From positions 1,674,001-1,738,000 of the forward strand of contig NC_063987.1 of the NCBI RefSeq assembly GCF_932276165.1: DNA of 64,000 nt. The letters are read 5' to 3'. Shown piece by piece: positions 1 through 10,239 of the stretch (position 1 is its first letter; every line of letters starts with the position of its first letter). Below the pieces are notes generated by a model, which worked only from the letters and a program-made list of their open reading frames with translations, was not told the origin of the DNA and searched no databases. The translations under genes were made by a program, and so were the position numbers. The stretch is from Plutella xylostella. Lineage: Eukaryota > Arthropoda > Insecta > Lepidoptera > Plutellidae.

Positions 1-39
1 AGTAGGTACATTGTCCCGTAGGATAGGTATTAATGGTGT

Positions 40-130
40 TTTTTTGTGGTTGTCTGGAAGAGATTACTTTTAGTAACAAGGCCGCCGATTGTGCTATTTA
101 TTTTCTGTTCTATGTACCTATGTGAATTTT
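40..130 (+). mobile_element. LINE 3' tail fragment (hairpin-tail family)
   Basis: This is a 3'-terminal piece of a non-LTR element. It reads 'ggttgtctggaagagattac' followed by 'aaggccgcc...ttgtgc', and the same arrangement recurs at 27.28, 22.2, 24.6 and 50.7 kb. A small stem-loop (TTACT, loop TTT, AGTAA, positions 64-76) sits at the conserved place. No coding part is present, so it is a 5'-truncated copy. The LINE clade is not determined. Confidence 0.6.
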
Positions 131-901
131 TTTGGTGTGCTATAAGAGCTATTTGAATTTTAACGTATCAAAATAATTGCCCCAGTATCTTCCATTAGCA
201 GTCACCAGAATATCCACCTAACACCACTCATCACCGGTCGGTGAAACCAAATGATTCCAAGAAACGATATGCAGCAAGACAATGTGAATCCGTTCCCTTG
301 GCCCATATAATTATTACAAACTTTGTACACAATGCTCTCCATTAAGATCTGGATAAAAAGGTTCTTATACAGAGACAGAAGAGGACTTAAAACACCTGAT
401 GGTGAACTGCATGCATCGCAGCAAGATTTGACACCAACAAGTCTGCTTGGTTACGCTGTAGTGCCCTCAAATAAAAGCTCAGTAATTAGGACTTGGATTT
501 GGTTTTGCACACCTTTTGTAATTATGGACTTTTTATTGCCGATTTACAGTTTTTTTAACGGCCTCTCTTTGTGTGGCAAACCACTTATTGTTATCTTGAT
601 TCATATATCTTTTCACGTCACTGCTGCAATTAGTACCTATCTTTCGTATTGAGTATATTTTGTATTGTACTCTTTCTGTATTACTTTTTTATGCTCCTTT
701 TACAAACTTTTGTCTCAAATTGCTTTTACAATCAATCAGCGCGATATTTCATATAAATAGTGATTGGTGTAAATATGTGTTTATTCATACCAAGAGTATA
801 CCTACCTACCATGGCCGATATAACCTAGCTACTCTTATGTTATTAATTCCTGTGATATTAACTCAGGAACTATATGAATTGTAAATTTGAGTATTTATTT
901 C
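131..901. other. AT-rich DNA without recognised feature
   Basis: An open frame at 323-652 (+, 109 codons) begins with an ATG but shows no domain, no repeat and no splice context that I recognise. I regard it as chance. Nothing else stands out. Confidence 0.6.
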
Positions 902-955
902 TCCCCTGCCGAGCTTGGGGTCGGATGGCCGTGTGTGAGATGTCCCCACATAATT
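902..955 (+). mobile_element. tRNA-SINE tail fragment (tail type B)
   Basis: The 3' tail module 'cttggggtcggatggccgtg' followed by 'tgagatgtccccacat' matches the ends of the SINEs at 1849-2092 (-) and 26803-27066 (+). The tRNA-like head is absent, so this copy is 5' truncated. Confidence 0.7.
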
Positions 956-1002
956 ATAATCATATTATTGTAGTACTCCTTGGGATAGGCGTTACATATA
1001 TA

Positions 1003-1050
1003 GGTACGTCCAGCAGTAGACAGTCCAGTGACGGTCTGATGATGTAAATT
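1003..1050 (+). mobile_element. RTE-like LINE terminal fragment
   Basis: 'aggtacgtccagcagtagac' followed by 'ctgatgatg' resembles the terminal codons and (TGA)n tail of the RTE-like ORF2 ends at 38955 and 54628. It is short and decayed, so the call is tentative. Confidence 0.4.
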
Positions 1051-1072
1051 TATATTAACATTATCAGACCGT
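1031..1072. repeat. Hairpin-forming inverted repeat
   Basis: ACGGTCTGAT (1031-1040) is perfectly complementary to ATCAGACCGT (1063-1072). After one G/T step the stem continues with ATGT/ACAT, closing over an AT-rich loop. It could extrude a cruciform. No transcript context is visible. Confidence 0.6.
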
Positions 1073-1336
1073 AATAAGTTTTCATTTGTACACCTCTACA
1101 CCCGGAAGCGTCATCAATCGCACATTAGTCATTACAAAATGGTGATTGTAGTCATGATTTTAGTCATTTGCAGCACTTCAGACTAATTTACATCCATTAT
1201 TTCAACCGAGCTATGTTATTGTTATCTATCTATGCTAGGTACCTAAAGGTACCATAGTGATATAGGCCTTTCATAGTAAATACGTCGATTTTGTCCTATT
1301 ACTAGGTTTTATTTTTTATCTAACAATAATAATATT

Positions 1337-1597
1337 TAAAAAAAAACAAACAAACACTCACACCTTGTACTAATGTACTCCCTTGCGGGGTAGGCAGAGG
1401 TGCATTGCTGCACCCACTTTTCGCCAGTGTTATGTTAGTCCCAATGTAATACGGGGCGGGCCTATTTCCATTTTACGGGCACATCCAAGACCCGAGAACA
1501 AATATCTGTGTTTAAACAAATATCCAGCCGGGAATCGAACCCGGGACCTTCGGCTCAGTAGTCAGGGTCACGAACCACTACGCCATTCGGTCTTATT
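1337..1597 (-). mobile_element. tRNA-derived SINE, full copy (tail type A)
   Basis: Read on the minus strand, the right end is a tRNA-like head. It has an A-box-like 'tggcgtagtggttcg' and a B-box 'gggttcgattccc'. Next comes 'aaatatttgtttaaacacag', a middle part, and tail type A ('gtgggtgcagcaatgcacct...acaaggtgtgagtgtttg') ending in an A-rich run. The perfect 11-bp duplication ATAATAATATT flanks it at 1326-1336 and 1598-1608, although the site is low-complexity. A coding frame across it is only a shadow. Confidence 0.85.
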
Positions 1598-1848
1598 ATA
1601 ATAATATTAATAGGGCTGTAGGTATTAAGACCACACTTTGCCTTAACTTATTAGCCCATTATCATTGAACAATATCATCAGTTTTCCATTGTCTCTTAGT
1701 ATAGATAACTTCAATGTATTTAATTCCAGGATTATTATATGATGTATTATATGTTTATTCACCAGAATATTATGTACCATTAATTAAAATACTTTTACAT
1801 AAACAGGTAAAAAACAGTATTTTGTAAAAATTTCAATAATAATAATAT

Positions 1849-2092
1849 GTAGGGACATCTCACACACGGCCATCCGACCCCATACTATTAGGCAGAGCCT
1901 GTGTTATGGGTATCGGACAGCTGATATATCTTCACAAATACATAGATAGATACATATTAAATATTAATATTAACACTCAAGACCCGAGTACAAATATCTG
2001 TCTTTTAACAAATATGTGCCCCAGCCGGGAATCGAACCCAGGACCTTCGGCATAGCAGTCAGGGTCACTAACCACTACACCATTCGGCCGTC
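1849..2092 (-). mobile_element. tRNA-derived SINE (tail type B)
   Basis: The tRNA-like head on the minus strand ('tggtgtagtggttagtgacc', B-box 'gggttcgattccc') matches the 1337-1597 copy. The body then switches to a different 3' end: 'gtatctatctatgtatttgt', 'cagctgtccgatacccataa', 'cggatggccgtgtgtgagat'. The same tail is on the 26803 copy. No clear TSD was found. Confidence 0.8.
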
Positions 2093-2799
2093 AAACCATC
2101 AATATCTTATCTATAATAGGCACATATTGAATATTTTAAAGGAAATAAACATTTTTACTTTTACTTTACTTTACATAGTCTCATCAACAATTATCCAAAA
2201 CAATTTCATTTAAACACCAAGGCAGTGGTGCAATGAAAACGGAATGCATGGTAATATGCCTATTGTGTATCGGTAACTAAGCGATTAGCCTAATTTATTC
2301 AAATCGACGCAAATGTAACAGCCAGGCGTGCACTTATCATTGCACCTATGTTACTTATTCAAGGCCGAAGATGCATGTGTAAAATATACAGGAAATGTAA
2401 TTACTTACGTTTTGCTGGTAAACAAAGGAACCGATTAGAAGTTTGTACTTTGTAGTAAGCCAATGTTTTTCTAAATGCCAAAGAAAATAGGCTTCCGGAA
2501 AAGGAAAAATTGGCAGGCTTAGTTCTACGTAAAACTCCACGGTTGCAAATTTACAATGACCTATTGTTAATTGACTTGCATATTACGAATTTATTTATTT
2601 AATACTTTATTACACGAATTAAGAAGGTAGAAGTAAGTAATCATAATTTTTGATGATCTCTGTTAAAGTCCACGGACAACGGACGTATACAAATACAAAT
2701 TATGAAATATTTACCTAATACCTGATACTAGAATAATCTGAAAGCTAAATACCATGAAATAAACAGTATTGTGTTACTATGGATAGAACATAAAACAAA
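2093..2799. other. AT-rich DNA, nothing recognised
   Basis: No coding, repeat or RNA signal that I could support. A 61-codon minus-strand frame (2355-2540) has no recognisable content. Confidence 0.5.
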
Positions 2800-2957
2800 G
2801 TGTTACAAGGCAAAAGGGGGTAGGTAATTCTGCACAACTTTTATATATTTTTTGTGAATTTTCTAACTTAGCATAAACTCAAAGATATACCTAAAAACCC
2901 CCTGATCATCCCCTTTTGGCTCACTATAGTAACCCTCTTTGCATCACCCTGTATATG
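2800..2957 (-). repeat. Dispersed repeat with CAGGGTG terminus
   Basis: On the minus strand the segment starts 'acagggtgatgcaaagaggg' and ends near 'cccccttttgccttgt', giving weakly complementary ends. A related terminus, 'cagggtgttgcaaaaagggt', appears at 24046-24075 (-) and, decayed, at 3622-3657 (-). Possibly a non-autonomous DNA transposon, but boundaries and superfamily are not established. Confidence 0.4.
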
Positions 2958-3098
2958 TTACATTAACTCAAGCGCCTGCTAGAAATCTATAGCAGTAACT
3001 CCCGTTGCGTCGAAGCCTTAGAACAGTACAAGGAAGGTGGCTGGAGATAAATTTGAGTTTCTACTACAGAAGTTATCAAAAATGTAGAACCATCATTA

Positions 3099-3246
3099 GT
3101 GTCAATTTCTCCATAGTCGGTTAAAGAATAACCAGGGAGTAGTGGTTAACTTTTGACACCTTTGTCATGAATTTTATATGGAGAGGACGTATAATTAATA
3201 AATCAATCCCTGTCGGTTAGATAACCGACTATGGAGAAATTGGCAC
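3099..3246. mobile_element. 148-bp TIR MITE with TTA duplication (PIF/Harbinger-like)
   Basis: The left end 'gtgtcaatttctccatagtc' and the inverted right end 'gtgccaatttctccatagtc' form terminal inverted repeats of about 27 bp, continuing into 'ggtta'. TTA lies immediately outside both ends (3096-3098, 3247-3249). A 3-bp TTA/TAA duplication is the hallmark of the PIF/Harbinger superfamily. There is no coding capacity. The superfamily call rests on TSD and TIR only. Confidence 0.75.
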
Positions 3247-3300
3247 TTAATGTTGTCCAGAATGTCCCCCTAAGTCCAACTTTTTCAGCTAAGGGTACCT

Positions 3301-3608
3301 TCTATTCTATTCTATTCTATTCTCTGTGGGGGTGTCAGTACCTGCACCTGGCTCTCTCGAGTGGAACCTTTGTGCATATCCCCTAGGTCTAAACTGCCTT
3401 CCTAAGCTTGGACCATTTCCCACCACGCTGGTCCACTGCGGGTTGGTGGGTTCACATATCTAGATGTGCTAAGTCTAGATATGCAGGTTTCCTCACGATG
3501 TTTTTCCTTCACCGTAAGAGCGATGGTATACATTGTACTTAAATTCAGAAAAGAACTCATTGGTACATGTCAGCGCCGGGATTCGAACCCGCATCTCTGG
3601 CGTGAGAC
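3301..3608 (-). mobile_element. tRNA-headed SINE with (AGAAT)n tail
   Basis: Read on the minus strand, the copy starts at 'tctcacgccagagatgcggg' with B-box 'gggttcgaatccc'. It runs through 'atcgtgaggaaacctgcata' and 'ggtggaccagcgtggtgg...' and ends in (AGAAT)n, seen on plus as TCTATTCTATTCT at 3301-3323. Related copies are at 13390-13703 (with the A-box part), 9034-9122 and 25546-25616. This copy lacks the 5' half of the tRNA-like head. Confidence 0.75.
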
Positions 3609-3621
3609 CTGTGTGTACCTT

Positions 3622-3657
3622 ATTTATGTACCCTTTCTGCAACATCCTGTATATATT
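3622..3657 (-). repeat. CAGGGTG-family terminal fragment
   Basis: 'gtaccctttctgcaacatcc' followed by 'tgtata' is the reverse of the 'tacaggatgttgcagaaagg' terminus. It lies directly behind the SINE head. Fragmentary. Confidence 0.35.
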
Positions 3658-3935
3658 TTTTAAGATTAATCGATGTTTAACAAGATAGCATGAGTAATAC
3701 CACTCTCGATTTCAGCAAGATCTATACTACGCATAATAATTGCATATTTACCACTCTTATGATTCATCTAGCACCGAAATAGGAAGGTCAGTGTTAGTTA
3801 CTACGTGACAGGAACCGCGTGTGAAGTACACAGACACCATGCAATACAATCCAATTAGTTTAAGTTATTGTATGATTCATACACACCACAGTTGAAAATT
3901 ATAAAATATTGGTTAATATTATAGGTACTTTGGGT

Positions 3936-4072
3936 TGACCACTAACCGGCAACTCTCTCAGTACAAGCTTGGTTGTGTTAGGCCGGCGTGGTGGACTAGG
4001 CCTAAACCCATCCTTCATTGGAAAGAGACCTGTGTCCCAGTAAAGATGTGATGGTTTGTGATTGTGATGAGG
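3936..4072 (+). mobile_element. 5S-SINE/RTE-type 3' tail, truncated
   Basis: 'caactctctcagtacaagct', 'ggcgtggtggactaggccta' and 'tccttcattggaaagagacc' align with the last 150 bp or so of the full element at 6522-6923. The head is missing and the terminus is diverged ('cagtaaagatgtgatgg'). Confidence 0.65.
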
Positions 4073-4090
4073 TTTACCGAGAGCTTTATT

Positions 4091-4147
4091 TCGCGTTAAA
4101 AACTTTACCCGTGGGAATTCCGGGACAAAAGTATCCTTTATGTTCCT
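4091..4147 (-). mobile_element. Helitron-like (Lep1-type) fragment
   Basis: 'acccgtgggaattccgggac' and 'aaaagtatcctttatgttc' are the reverse of the conserved core 'gaacatagg...tactttttatcccggaattcccacggg' found in the complete copies at 12.7 and 26.0 kb. Neither terminus is present. Confidence 0.55.
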
Positions 4148-4182
4148 CCAGCCATATTCAGTGTCCTGTTTGCCATGAAAAC

Positions 4183-4250
4183 TCTGCTCCAGACGGGAAT
4201 CGAACCCGGAATCTTAGGCGCTCTACACTACCGCACCGTTCGTTTGTCAG
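4183..4250 (-). mobile_element. tRNA-like SINE head
   Basis: The minus strand carries an A-box-like 'ggtgcggtagtgtagagcgc' and a B-box 'gggttcgattcccg' at tRNA-like spacing. I could not fold a complete acceptor stem with a CCA-ready end, so a SINE head is more likely than a functional tRNA gene. Confidence 0.5.
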
Positions 4251-6510
4251 TCGTCACTATCACTCCATTCCAACGTTTACTGGTAATCGGCTAACACCGG
4301 CTAATCCAGGATGGTTATTCTATCTCCACAGAAAACTTATCGGCATGCCATCGGAACGTTACAATGAGTCGTGGTTCGCGTAGAGAGCTCCGAAACCCAT
4401 TTTTCGTTAGAGTTACCCCCCAGTCATGATGATCATGACTCATCAATCATCAGAACTATCACAGTGGGTGTGGTCTCAATCCTCGGGAAACGTGATTTGT
4501 TTATTAATTAGTTGTTTGAACATACTATTAGTTAGTCGGTGGTTAATCAATAGTTTACTTTTGATTAACCGGAATGAAGATGGATTTGTGTTTGATGAAG
4601 AATACATTATTCTGTTTTATTTATACGTAAAGAGTTGAGGTTGTAAGTTTTTTGCAAATTAAATATAAAAAAGAATGTAAGTATTTATATGATATTGATA
4701 ATTGTGTAGACAATTACCAAAAAATACGCAGGTACTCCCGATAAAATTAGACTCAAATGAACCGCTCAATACATGCTCGAAATAAATGAATTAGAATTTG
4801 AATGGAATTTGAATACAAAAACACTCTCAAGCAATGAAAAAATATTAACGTTTTTTCTTCGTAATATTCTGATGCTCTGTAAAATTTACTTCAATATTGC
4901 AGACGGAGCGGCGTCATTAACCTAGTGTTTTTTTCTGTTTAGGTCAGAAGTAATTTGAGGTACTTAAACTATGACACTGGAACTTATTCATTGCTGCGAG
5001 TGTATTTTCGGCAACATGATATAGTCAAATTAAAAATCTAAATGCCTATTAAAGATTCCTCTACACAACAGTCATAGCAAAGTTCATGATGTAACATTCT
5101 CCACTGTTACGGGAGTGACTCACCTACAGTTGACCCTAGTAAGTATAGAGTAGACAAATTGTAGGTCACTATGCAAAATTCACAATACGCGTAGTATGCC
5201 ACTGGCTCTCGAAAGATTGTTACAGTTTGCGTTATATCTACTGGAGTGCTTAACGAAATCCTCTAATCAAAGAAAATTACGTACTTACTTAATTGCTTGT
5301 ATAGTAATGCGGTTGTTTACTCTGCACAAAGACTTAAAAGTACAAAAAATCATTGCATTAAATAACCACTTCACCGATACACCTGATTATCATCATCATT
5401 ACCCTCAATTCTGTCAATTTACAGACGTGTGTTTTTCCTCTGAATCACGATTTCCCCGAGAGAAATTCCATACACAACGGATCTCTTAATGCGCCACTGA
5501 ACTCGTGACTAACCTGTGTTCTTCAGTGGACCTGTTCATGACACATCGTTTGGAATCCACCTTTCTGTAACGTTGAGACTCTGTTTTTACATAGTTACGT
5601 TATTGCGAAATGTTACCTATTAGCATTGATATTGATTTGATGACGACATTTTTTAAAGTATTTTTTGTTATTTATATGTTTGAAATGAAAAAAAATCGAA
5701 TTGAAATCAAACGTAAAACATGTTTAAAGATGGGTTTGGATTTATTTGGTATTTGATCGAATTGATAAAGTATTTGATGACGCTAGACATTTACGTAATC
5801 CTAGTTTTAGTGTAACCTTTAAATTCAAAATTGTGTTAACTAAAATCAAAGAAATATTATACCTACCTTGATAGTAGGTACCTAGTGATACAACATTTGA
5901 TTGTTAAGGGCCCCTCGTTTTAACGTAATCAAACATATCATAGTGATACACAAACATACAAAGTGGCTATCCATCTTTTTCAATCGACTAATGAATGGCT
6001 ATTCAACTATGTTTGAACATATGCTACGAAAGTTTTATTTCCACTGTGCTTCTATTATCCTTTTAAAATAAAACATACAACATAGTTTTTTTTGTTTGTT
6101 TACTGAAAAATATCTAACTTGATTTATAAAAAGTCTCCTAAAAAGCATTATATCAATAGTAATTCGCACAATGGTCGTCACAAATACACAGACACAGGTC
6201 ATTTTATAACACACCTAATTCTAAAACGGCGTTTAATTTAATAATATCACGGGGGAAATTATTATAAAACCTTTTTTAATTGCTGAAGCCCACAAAATGT
6301 GCCAAACTTCCCTTTACAAAGTAAAATTTACACGCATCATTTCCACACTAACGCAGCAAAATATTTTCAATTAGCCTGACCATTTTGCTGAAAGTTTAAT
6401 AAAAGCACTATTTAATTTTACAGCAGCCATTAAAATTTAATTAATGATCAATCACAAAATTTCGTCAACCACTTACCACAGTTTTGCGGTTGGTTTGATT
6501 TAAAGTTTTT
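4251..6510. other. AT-rich DNA without recognised feature
   Basis: Several open frames of up to 97 codons (for example 5196-5489 +) lack domains, signal peptides or splice context. I found no TIR pair, tandem array or RNA fold worth reporting. Confidence 0.5.
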
Positions 6511-6521
6511 AGACCTATTTA

Positions 6522-6923
6522 GCGTCGTACGAAGCGTCCGTAGTCGAGCGGGCCTCGCAGTGATCGTAACTGATCACTGAGGTTAAGCAACAACTGACAT
6601 GGTCAGCCATTGGATGGGTGACCAATTTCAAGTGATGCTTTTCTGGATGCTTCCGTGCTTCGGACGGCACGTTAAGTCGTGGGTCCCGGTTGCTGCTTCG
6701 GCAGCAGTCGTTAAGCCTAGTCAGAGGCCTTCGGGCAGCTTAAAAACATCTGACAGTCGGGTTGCCCACTTACCCGACAACTCTCTCAGCACAAGCTTGC
6801 TTGTGTTGGGGTCCACCAACCCGCACTAGGCCAGCGTGGTGGCCTAACTAGGCCTAAAACCCTTCCTTCATTGCAAGGAAACCCGTGCCCCAGCAGTGGG
6901 GACGTGATGGGTGTGAAAAAAAA
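6522..6923 (+). mobile_element. 5S-rRNA-headed SINE, full copy with TSD
   Basis: The head contains the 3' half of a 5S-rRNA-like sequence: 'tgatcactgaggttaagcaa' and 'cattggatgggtgacc' correspond to the eukaryotic 5S elements GATCACCGAAGTTAAGCAAC and TTGGATGGGTGACC. The body follows ('gtgcttcggacggcacgtta...'). The 3' part is LINE-like: 'ccaacccgcactaggccagc', 'cccgtgccccagcagtgggg', then a poly-A. The perfect 11-bp duplication AGACCTATTTA lies at 6511-6521 and 6924-6934. It fits the SINE3 (5S-derived) class, with internal pol III promotion known for that class but not shown here. Confidence 0.85.
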
Positions 6924-6935
6924 AGACCTATTTAC

Positions 6936-7044
6936 TGTCTGGTAATGTCTGGATGAGGAAGGCCGAGGACAGAGTGTTGTGGCGCTGCTTGGGAGAGCCT
7001 TCGTCTAGTATTGGATGAATACGGGCTGGATGTGATGATGAACC
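6936..7044 (+). pseudogene. RTE-like LINE ORF2 C-terminus, broken
   Basis: The translated plus strand gives a conserved C-terminal stretch of RTE-like reverse-transcriptase ORFs: 'WMRKAEDRVLWRCLGE'. A 1-base loss then shifts the frame at the following 'AF', and an in-frame stop follows. It ends near a 'tgatgatgaa' tail. Copies of the same family are at 38955 (+) and 54628 (-). Only the last few dozen codons remain, typical of 5'-truncated LINE insertions. The full 5S-SINE upstream is inserted immediately beside it, possibly into it. Confidence 0.7.
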
Positions 7045-7548
7045 AAGATTTAAATAATACACAGGTTTATTTGTAATATTTTTGTACATATCCTGCAGTA
7101 AATAGAGTACGCAAAACAAACTTATATTATCAGATCAGTATAGCTTGGATAGCCACTGCACTAAACCTCTAGGGATGTCAATAAACGGCAAAACAATAAA
7201 ATCAACGAGACTATCGCAGCATTCATTAGGCAACTTCAAACTTCGTCTGCTGACCGTAACCGTATGCTATGAAAGCCCACCTTGCCAGGGTTTCATTACA
7301 GACACTGCCGTATTCTAGACATCAAATCTGTTTGGTTAATTCTTTTCCTACGGTGAAACAGATAATATACCACCACCGATACATAAGCAATAAACGATCC
7401 ATTTGCAGTGTTGCTCGCTTACCAAAATCTGACGTAACTTGTATGGATCTGACAGATGTTTGGCATACGAGAGCGAAATGTGTCGTTGATGGTACGGTAG
7501 CAGTCCACTGCTACTTATATTAATAATGTAAGTATAAGTAGTATTTTA
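7045..7548. other. Unassigned sequence between LINE relic and Helitron
   Basis: The stretch is somewhat less AT-rich than its surroundings and has an 84-codon frame (7269-7523 +) without recognisable domain. It may be an older repeat, but I found no second copy in this window. Confidence 0.4.
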
Positions 7549-7778
7549 TCCTAACTAATCCTAATCCAAACTAATAATAATTAGGAAATATTATAAATGC
7601 GGAAGTAACTGTGTCTGTGTGTGTCCGTCTGTTACTCTTTCACGCCAAAACTACTGGACGGATATGAATGAAATTTGGTATACATATGGTCTAGACCCTG
7701 AGAAAGAGCTACTTTTTATCTCGGAATTCCCACGGGCAAACTACTTAAGGCCAAAGCAAAACTAGCGGCAACAGCTAG
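7549..7778 (+). mobile_element. Helitron-like element (Lep1/MINE type), complete ends
   Basis: It starts TCCTAACTAAT after an A and ends ACAGCTAG before a T, as expected for Helitron insertion between A and T with a 5'-TC and a 3'-CTRR end. The core has 'attataaatgcggaagtaac', a (TGTG/CTGT) microsatellite and 'cacgccaaaactactggacg'. It is more diverged than the copies at 12.7 and 26.0 kb, with extra sequence after the 5' end. There is no coding capacity, so it must have relied on a Rep/Helicase from elsewhere. Confidence 0.85.
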
Positions 7779-8064
7779 TATTTTATAAATCAAAGAATGG
7801 CTAGCCATAGCTATGACAAAAATAGACAACTAATAAGTACTTTTGCGGATAAAATTGCATCGCTTGTCCAGAATAGGCCAGTGATAGTTCAGAAACTGTA
7901 AATTTAATCAGGACATGTGAAACTTGCGGGCGCGGCGCTGTTGATTAGTTCTGCTTAGTTTAACTTCCGAGGTCGTTATCCGAATTCGTATTGAAATTTC
8001 TGCTTAGAAATGGGGATAGGGTACTAGTACATAATGTATATTTTGGTATTAAATCAGTAAAGTT

Positions 8065-8131
8065 GTGTGCTGTAACGGATAAGGTCTCGGATCTCATTCG
8101 TGAGGCTGTGGGTTCGAATCCTGCCATGTGC
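8065..8131 (+). mobile_element. tRNA-like SINE head
   Basis: 'gctgtaacggataaggtctc' (A-box region) and 'gggttcgaatcctgcc' (B-box) occur at tRNA-like spacing. The arms do not form a convincing acceptor stem, so I call it a SINE head or tRNA relic rather than a tRNA gene. Confidence 0.45.
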
Positions 8132-9033
8132 CTGAATTCTTTAGAAATAAGGATAATACTGTCAGTGTAAAACACGAGAGCATGATCTAAGGTATATAGG
8201 CACTTGATTATCAAATCATGACATCACATACCGACTTTCTATGATGTCCTACATAAATGAGATATTTTAAACGATATCTACACCGAATAAATAACTGACG
8301 TCCATGGGAACATTACTCGAGCTTTTATCAAAGGATTAAAATTAACCTACCACATACAGCCGGACCGAAATTCGGTCATTTTCATGTCACTCCAATCAAT
8401 GTACCCACAAAATAAAAAGACAAGTTAATCCAATCCATCACAGTCAAACTTTACGTTACGAAAGTCATCTCAAAAGCCATCAGAGCCACTTGTATCGAAT
8501 AAATAATAGTTAATAAACATTAAAGAAATTCATAGGCAATCTGTAGTGACAATGGGCGACATTTCAAGATTAATATTGGTCATTTGAATCGTATTAACAT
8601 TGTCAGGTAAAGACGCGACGGAGGTGGTTTGAAAAGGTCCTAATTATAATTTGAACGGTTTAGTTCAATATTTTCGGCGTCAGGATGGAGAAAATAAAAA
8701 ACGATCGTCGTCTGTTTGTAGTCTGGTCAGCGAAGCGTGAGTTTGAAAAGGCTTGGAGTAGCTATTCTATTGTGGAAGTTCCTGTAGGTACATAGCTTTC
8801 TTGAGACTTGAGACGTGTGATTGTGAGAACCTGTCCACGTGTTTCTGTTTCCGTCGCCATTTCTTCTCCCTCAGTGACTGAGCCTTTGTGAAATGGTGGT
8901 AGAGTAATAATTATGACTATGAATAAACAATAATAAAATTGTATGTTGATTAAAATGATACTCTATTCTGTGTACTTACTTTTAGCTCATCCAGCTATGT
9001 GACTTAATCTGACCCACCAACGATTTGGTACAT
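8132..9033. other. Unassigned AT-rich DNA
   Basis: No supported feature seen. Confidence 0.5.
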
Positions 9034-9122
9034 CTAGGTATTTCCACAATGTTTTCTTTCAAGAACTCATTGGTACAATGTCAGCGACGGAACTCAAACC
9101 AGCATCTCTAGCATGAGAGGCA
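9034..9122 (-). mobile_element. Decayed (AGAAT)-tail SINE fragment
   Basis: 'aagaactcattggtacaatg' followed by 'tcagcgacggaactcaaacc' and 'agcatctctagcatgaga' aligns with the head-proximal part of the SINE at 3301-3608, with many substitutions. Ends are not defined. Confidence 0.55.
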
Positions 9123-10090
9123 AGTTACTTAAATATAATTGTATAAAGTCGTCTCCACGGATTCCGGGGCAGCATCTCCCGGCGTGAGTCACCCGCGAGT
9201 AGCAGAAGTAGAACGGTGGTACGGCCCGGCACGGCTACAGCGAGGGCCATTCTACTAACGTATAACACACCATGACTTGACTTTGGAGAAGCCAGCGCAC
9301 TACATGACTACATGTGATTACACCTATCCTAAGTTGGAAACTACATGAGGTAGTGCACTACATGTAGTCTAGTCCAATCGCCGCTTAAGCCTGTAGTAAA
9401 GTGCATATCTAAGTATCTAAGGCTATAATCTAAAGTATCTAAACTAAGGCAGTAAAAAAGCTAAACAGCGCAGCCAAAAAAAAACTTATATGGAATAAAT
9501 AACTAAACTTATGGAGTGTTCTACTTATCAGAAGGTAGGTTCTCAAAAATGGTATGAGTATGAAGAACAGATTAAGATTTAAGAAAAAGAGAAGTTATGT
9601 TTTTTTTCAACTAAATTTGAAAAATCTTATCTTATCCTTTTTTAAACACGCATTTATTATACTGTACTCTATTGTAAGGTACATAGGTAGAGGTGCACCT
9701 AACCTTGTCACCTAAAGGGCCTAGCCATAGTAGCCATGCCTAGGTTAGGGATTGCACAAAATTTGAAACCTATATAAATTGGCCAACGATGATTTTTCAA
9801 AATAATTAAAAAAATGTCTGTTGATTTTCGCAGGAAATTAATAGCGGAATAGGGACACAGGCTTCACGGGCGGCGCTTGAAAAAACCACGTGTGTACACA
9901 CCACCTTATCTGTTGCATCATATTCCCTGTATACAGAGTGATGGAATTTTGCTTCATTGGAATGGGCTATCGATGTGTCATAGTTTGGTAGAAAGTATAA
10001 TTATTTAATGTACATATTTATTAGAGTTATGACCCTACCGTATTTTTCACTTTAATTATTAATAAATTAATTATGAATGTATGACCTATA
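9123..10090. other. Unassigned DNA with a GC-richer patch
   Basis: About 9150-9250 is unusually GC-rich ('acggtggtacggcccggcac') for this window, without a recognisable RNA or coding signal. 9350-9380 contains short palindromes (GTAGTGCACTAC, ACTACATGTAGT). Confidence 0.4.
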
Positions 10091-10101
10091 GATGTAGATT
10101 G

Positions 10102-10169
10102 CAGAAACGTCCGTAGTCGAGCTAGCTCCAGTGACCGTAACCAGTCATTGAGGTTAATCAACACATGGT
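10102..10169 (+). mobile_element. 68-bp 5S-SINE head copy with perfect TSD
   Basis: The insert is only the 5S-like head: 'acgtccgtagtcgagctagc', then 'gtaaccagtcattgaggtta' and 'atcaacacatggt'. It matches 6532-6605 of the full SINE. GATGTAGATTG is duplicated perfectly at 10091-10101 and 10170-10180, so the 68-bp piece appears to be the complete insertion. It lacks the LINE-like 3' end and poly-A that should be needed for priming. A later internal deletion ending exactly at the TSD is the alternative. Confidence 0.7.
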
Positions 10170-10239
10170 GATGTAGATTGAACCTTTGAGAGTGACAAAA
10201 CCACGGCACTTCAAAATAAATAAAATAATATTACACTAA

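Noticed and set aside
323..652. 109-codon plus frame
   Set aside because: No domain or conserved motif; hydrophobic runs are typical of T-rich DNA.
4183..4250. A functional tRNA gene on minus
   Set aside because: A- and B-boxes are present but I could not pair the acceptor ends; SINE heads of the same style abound here.
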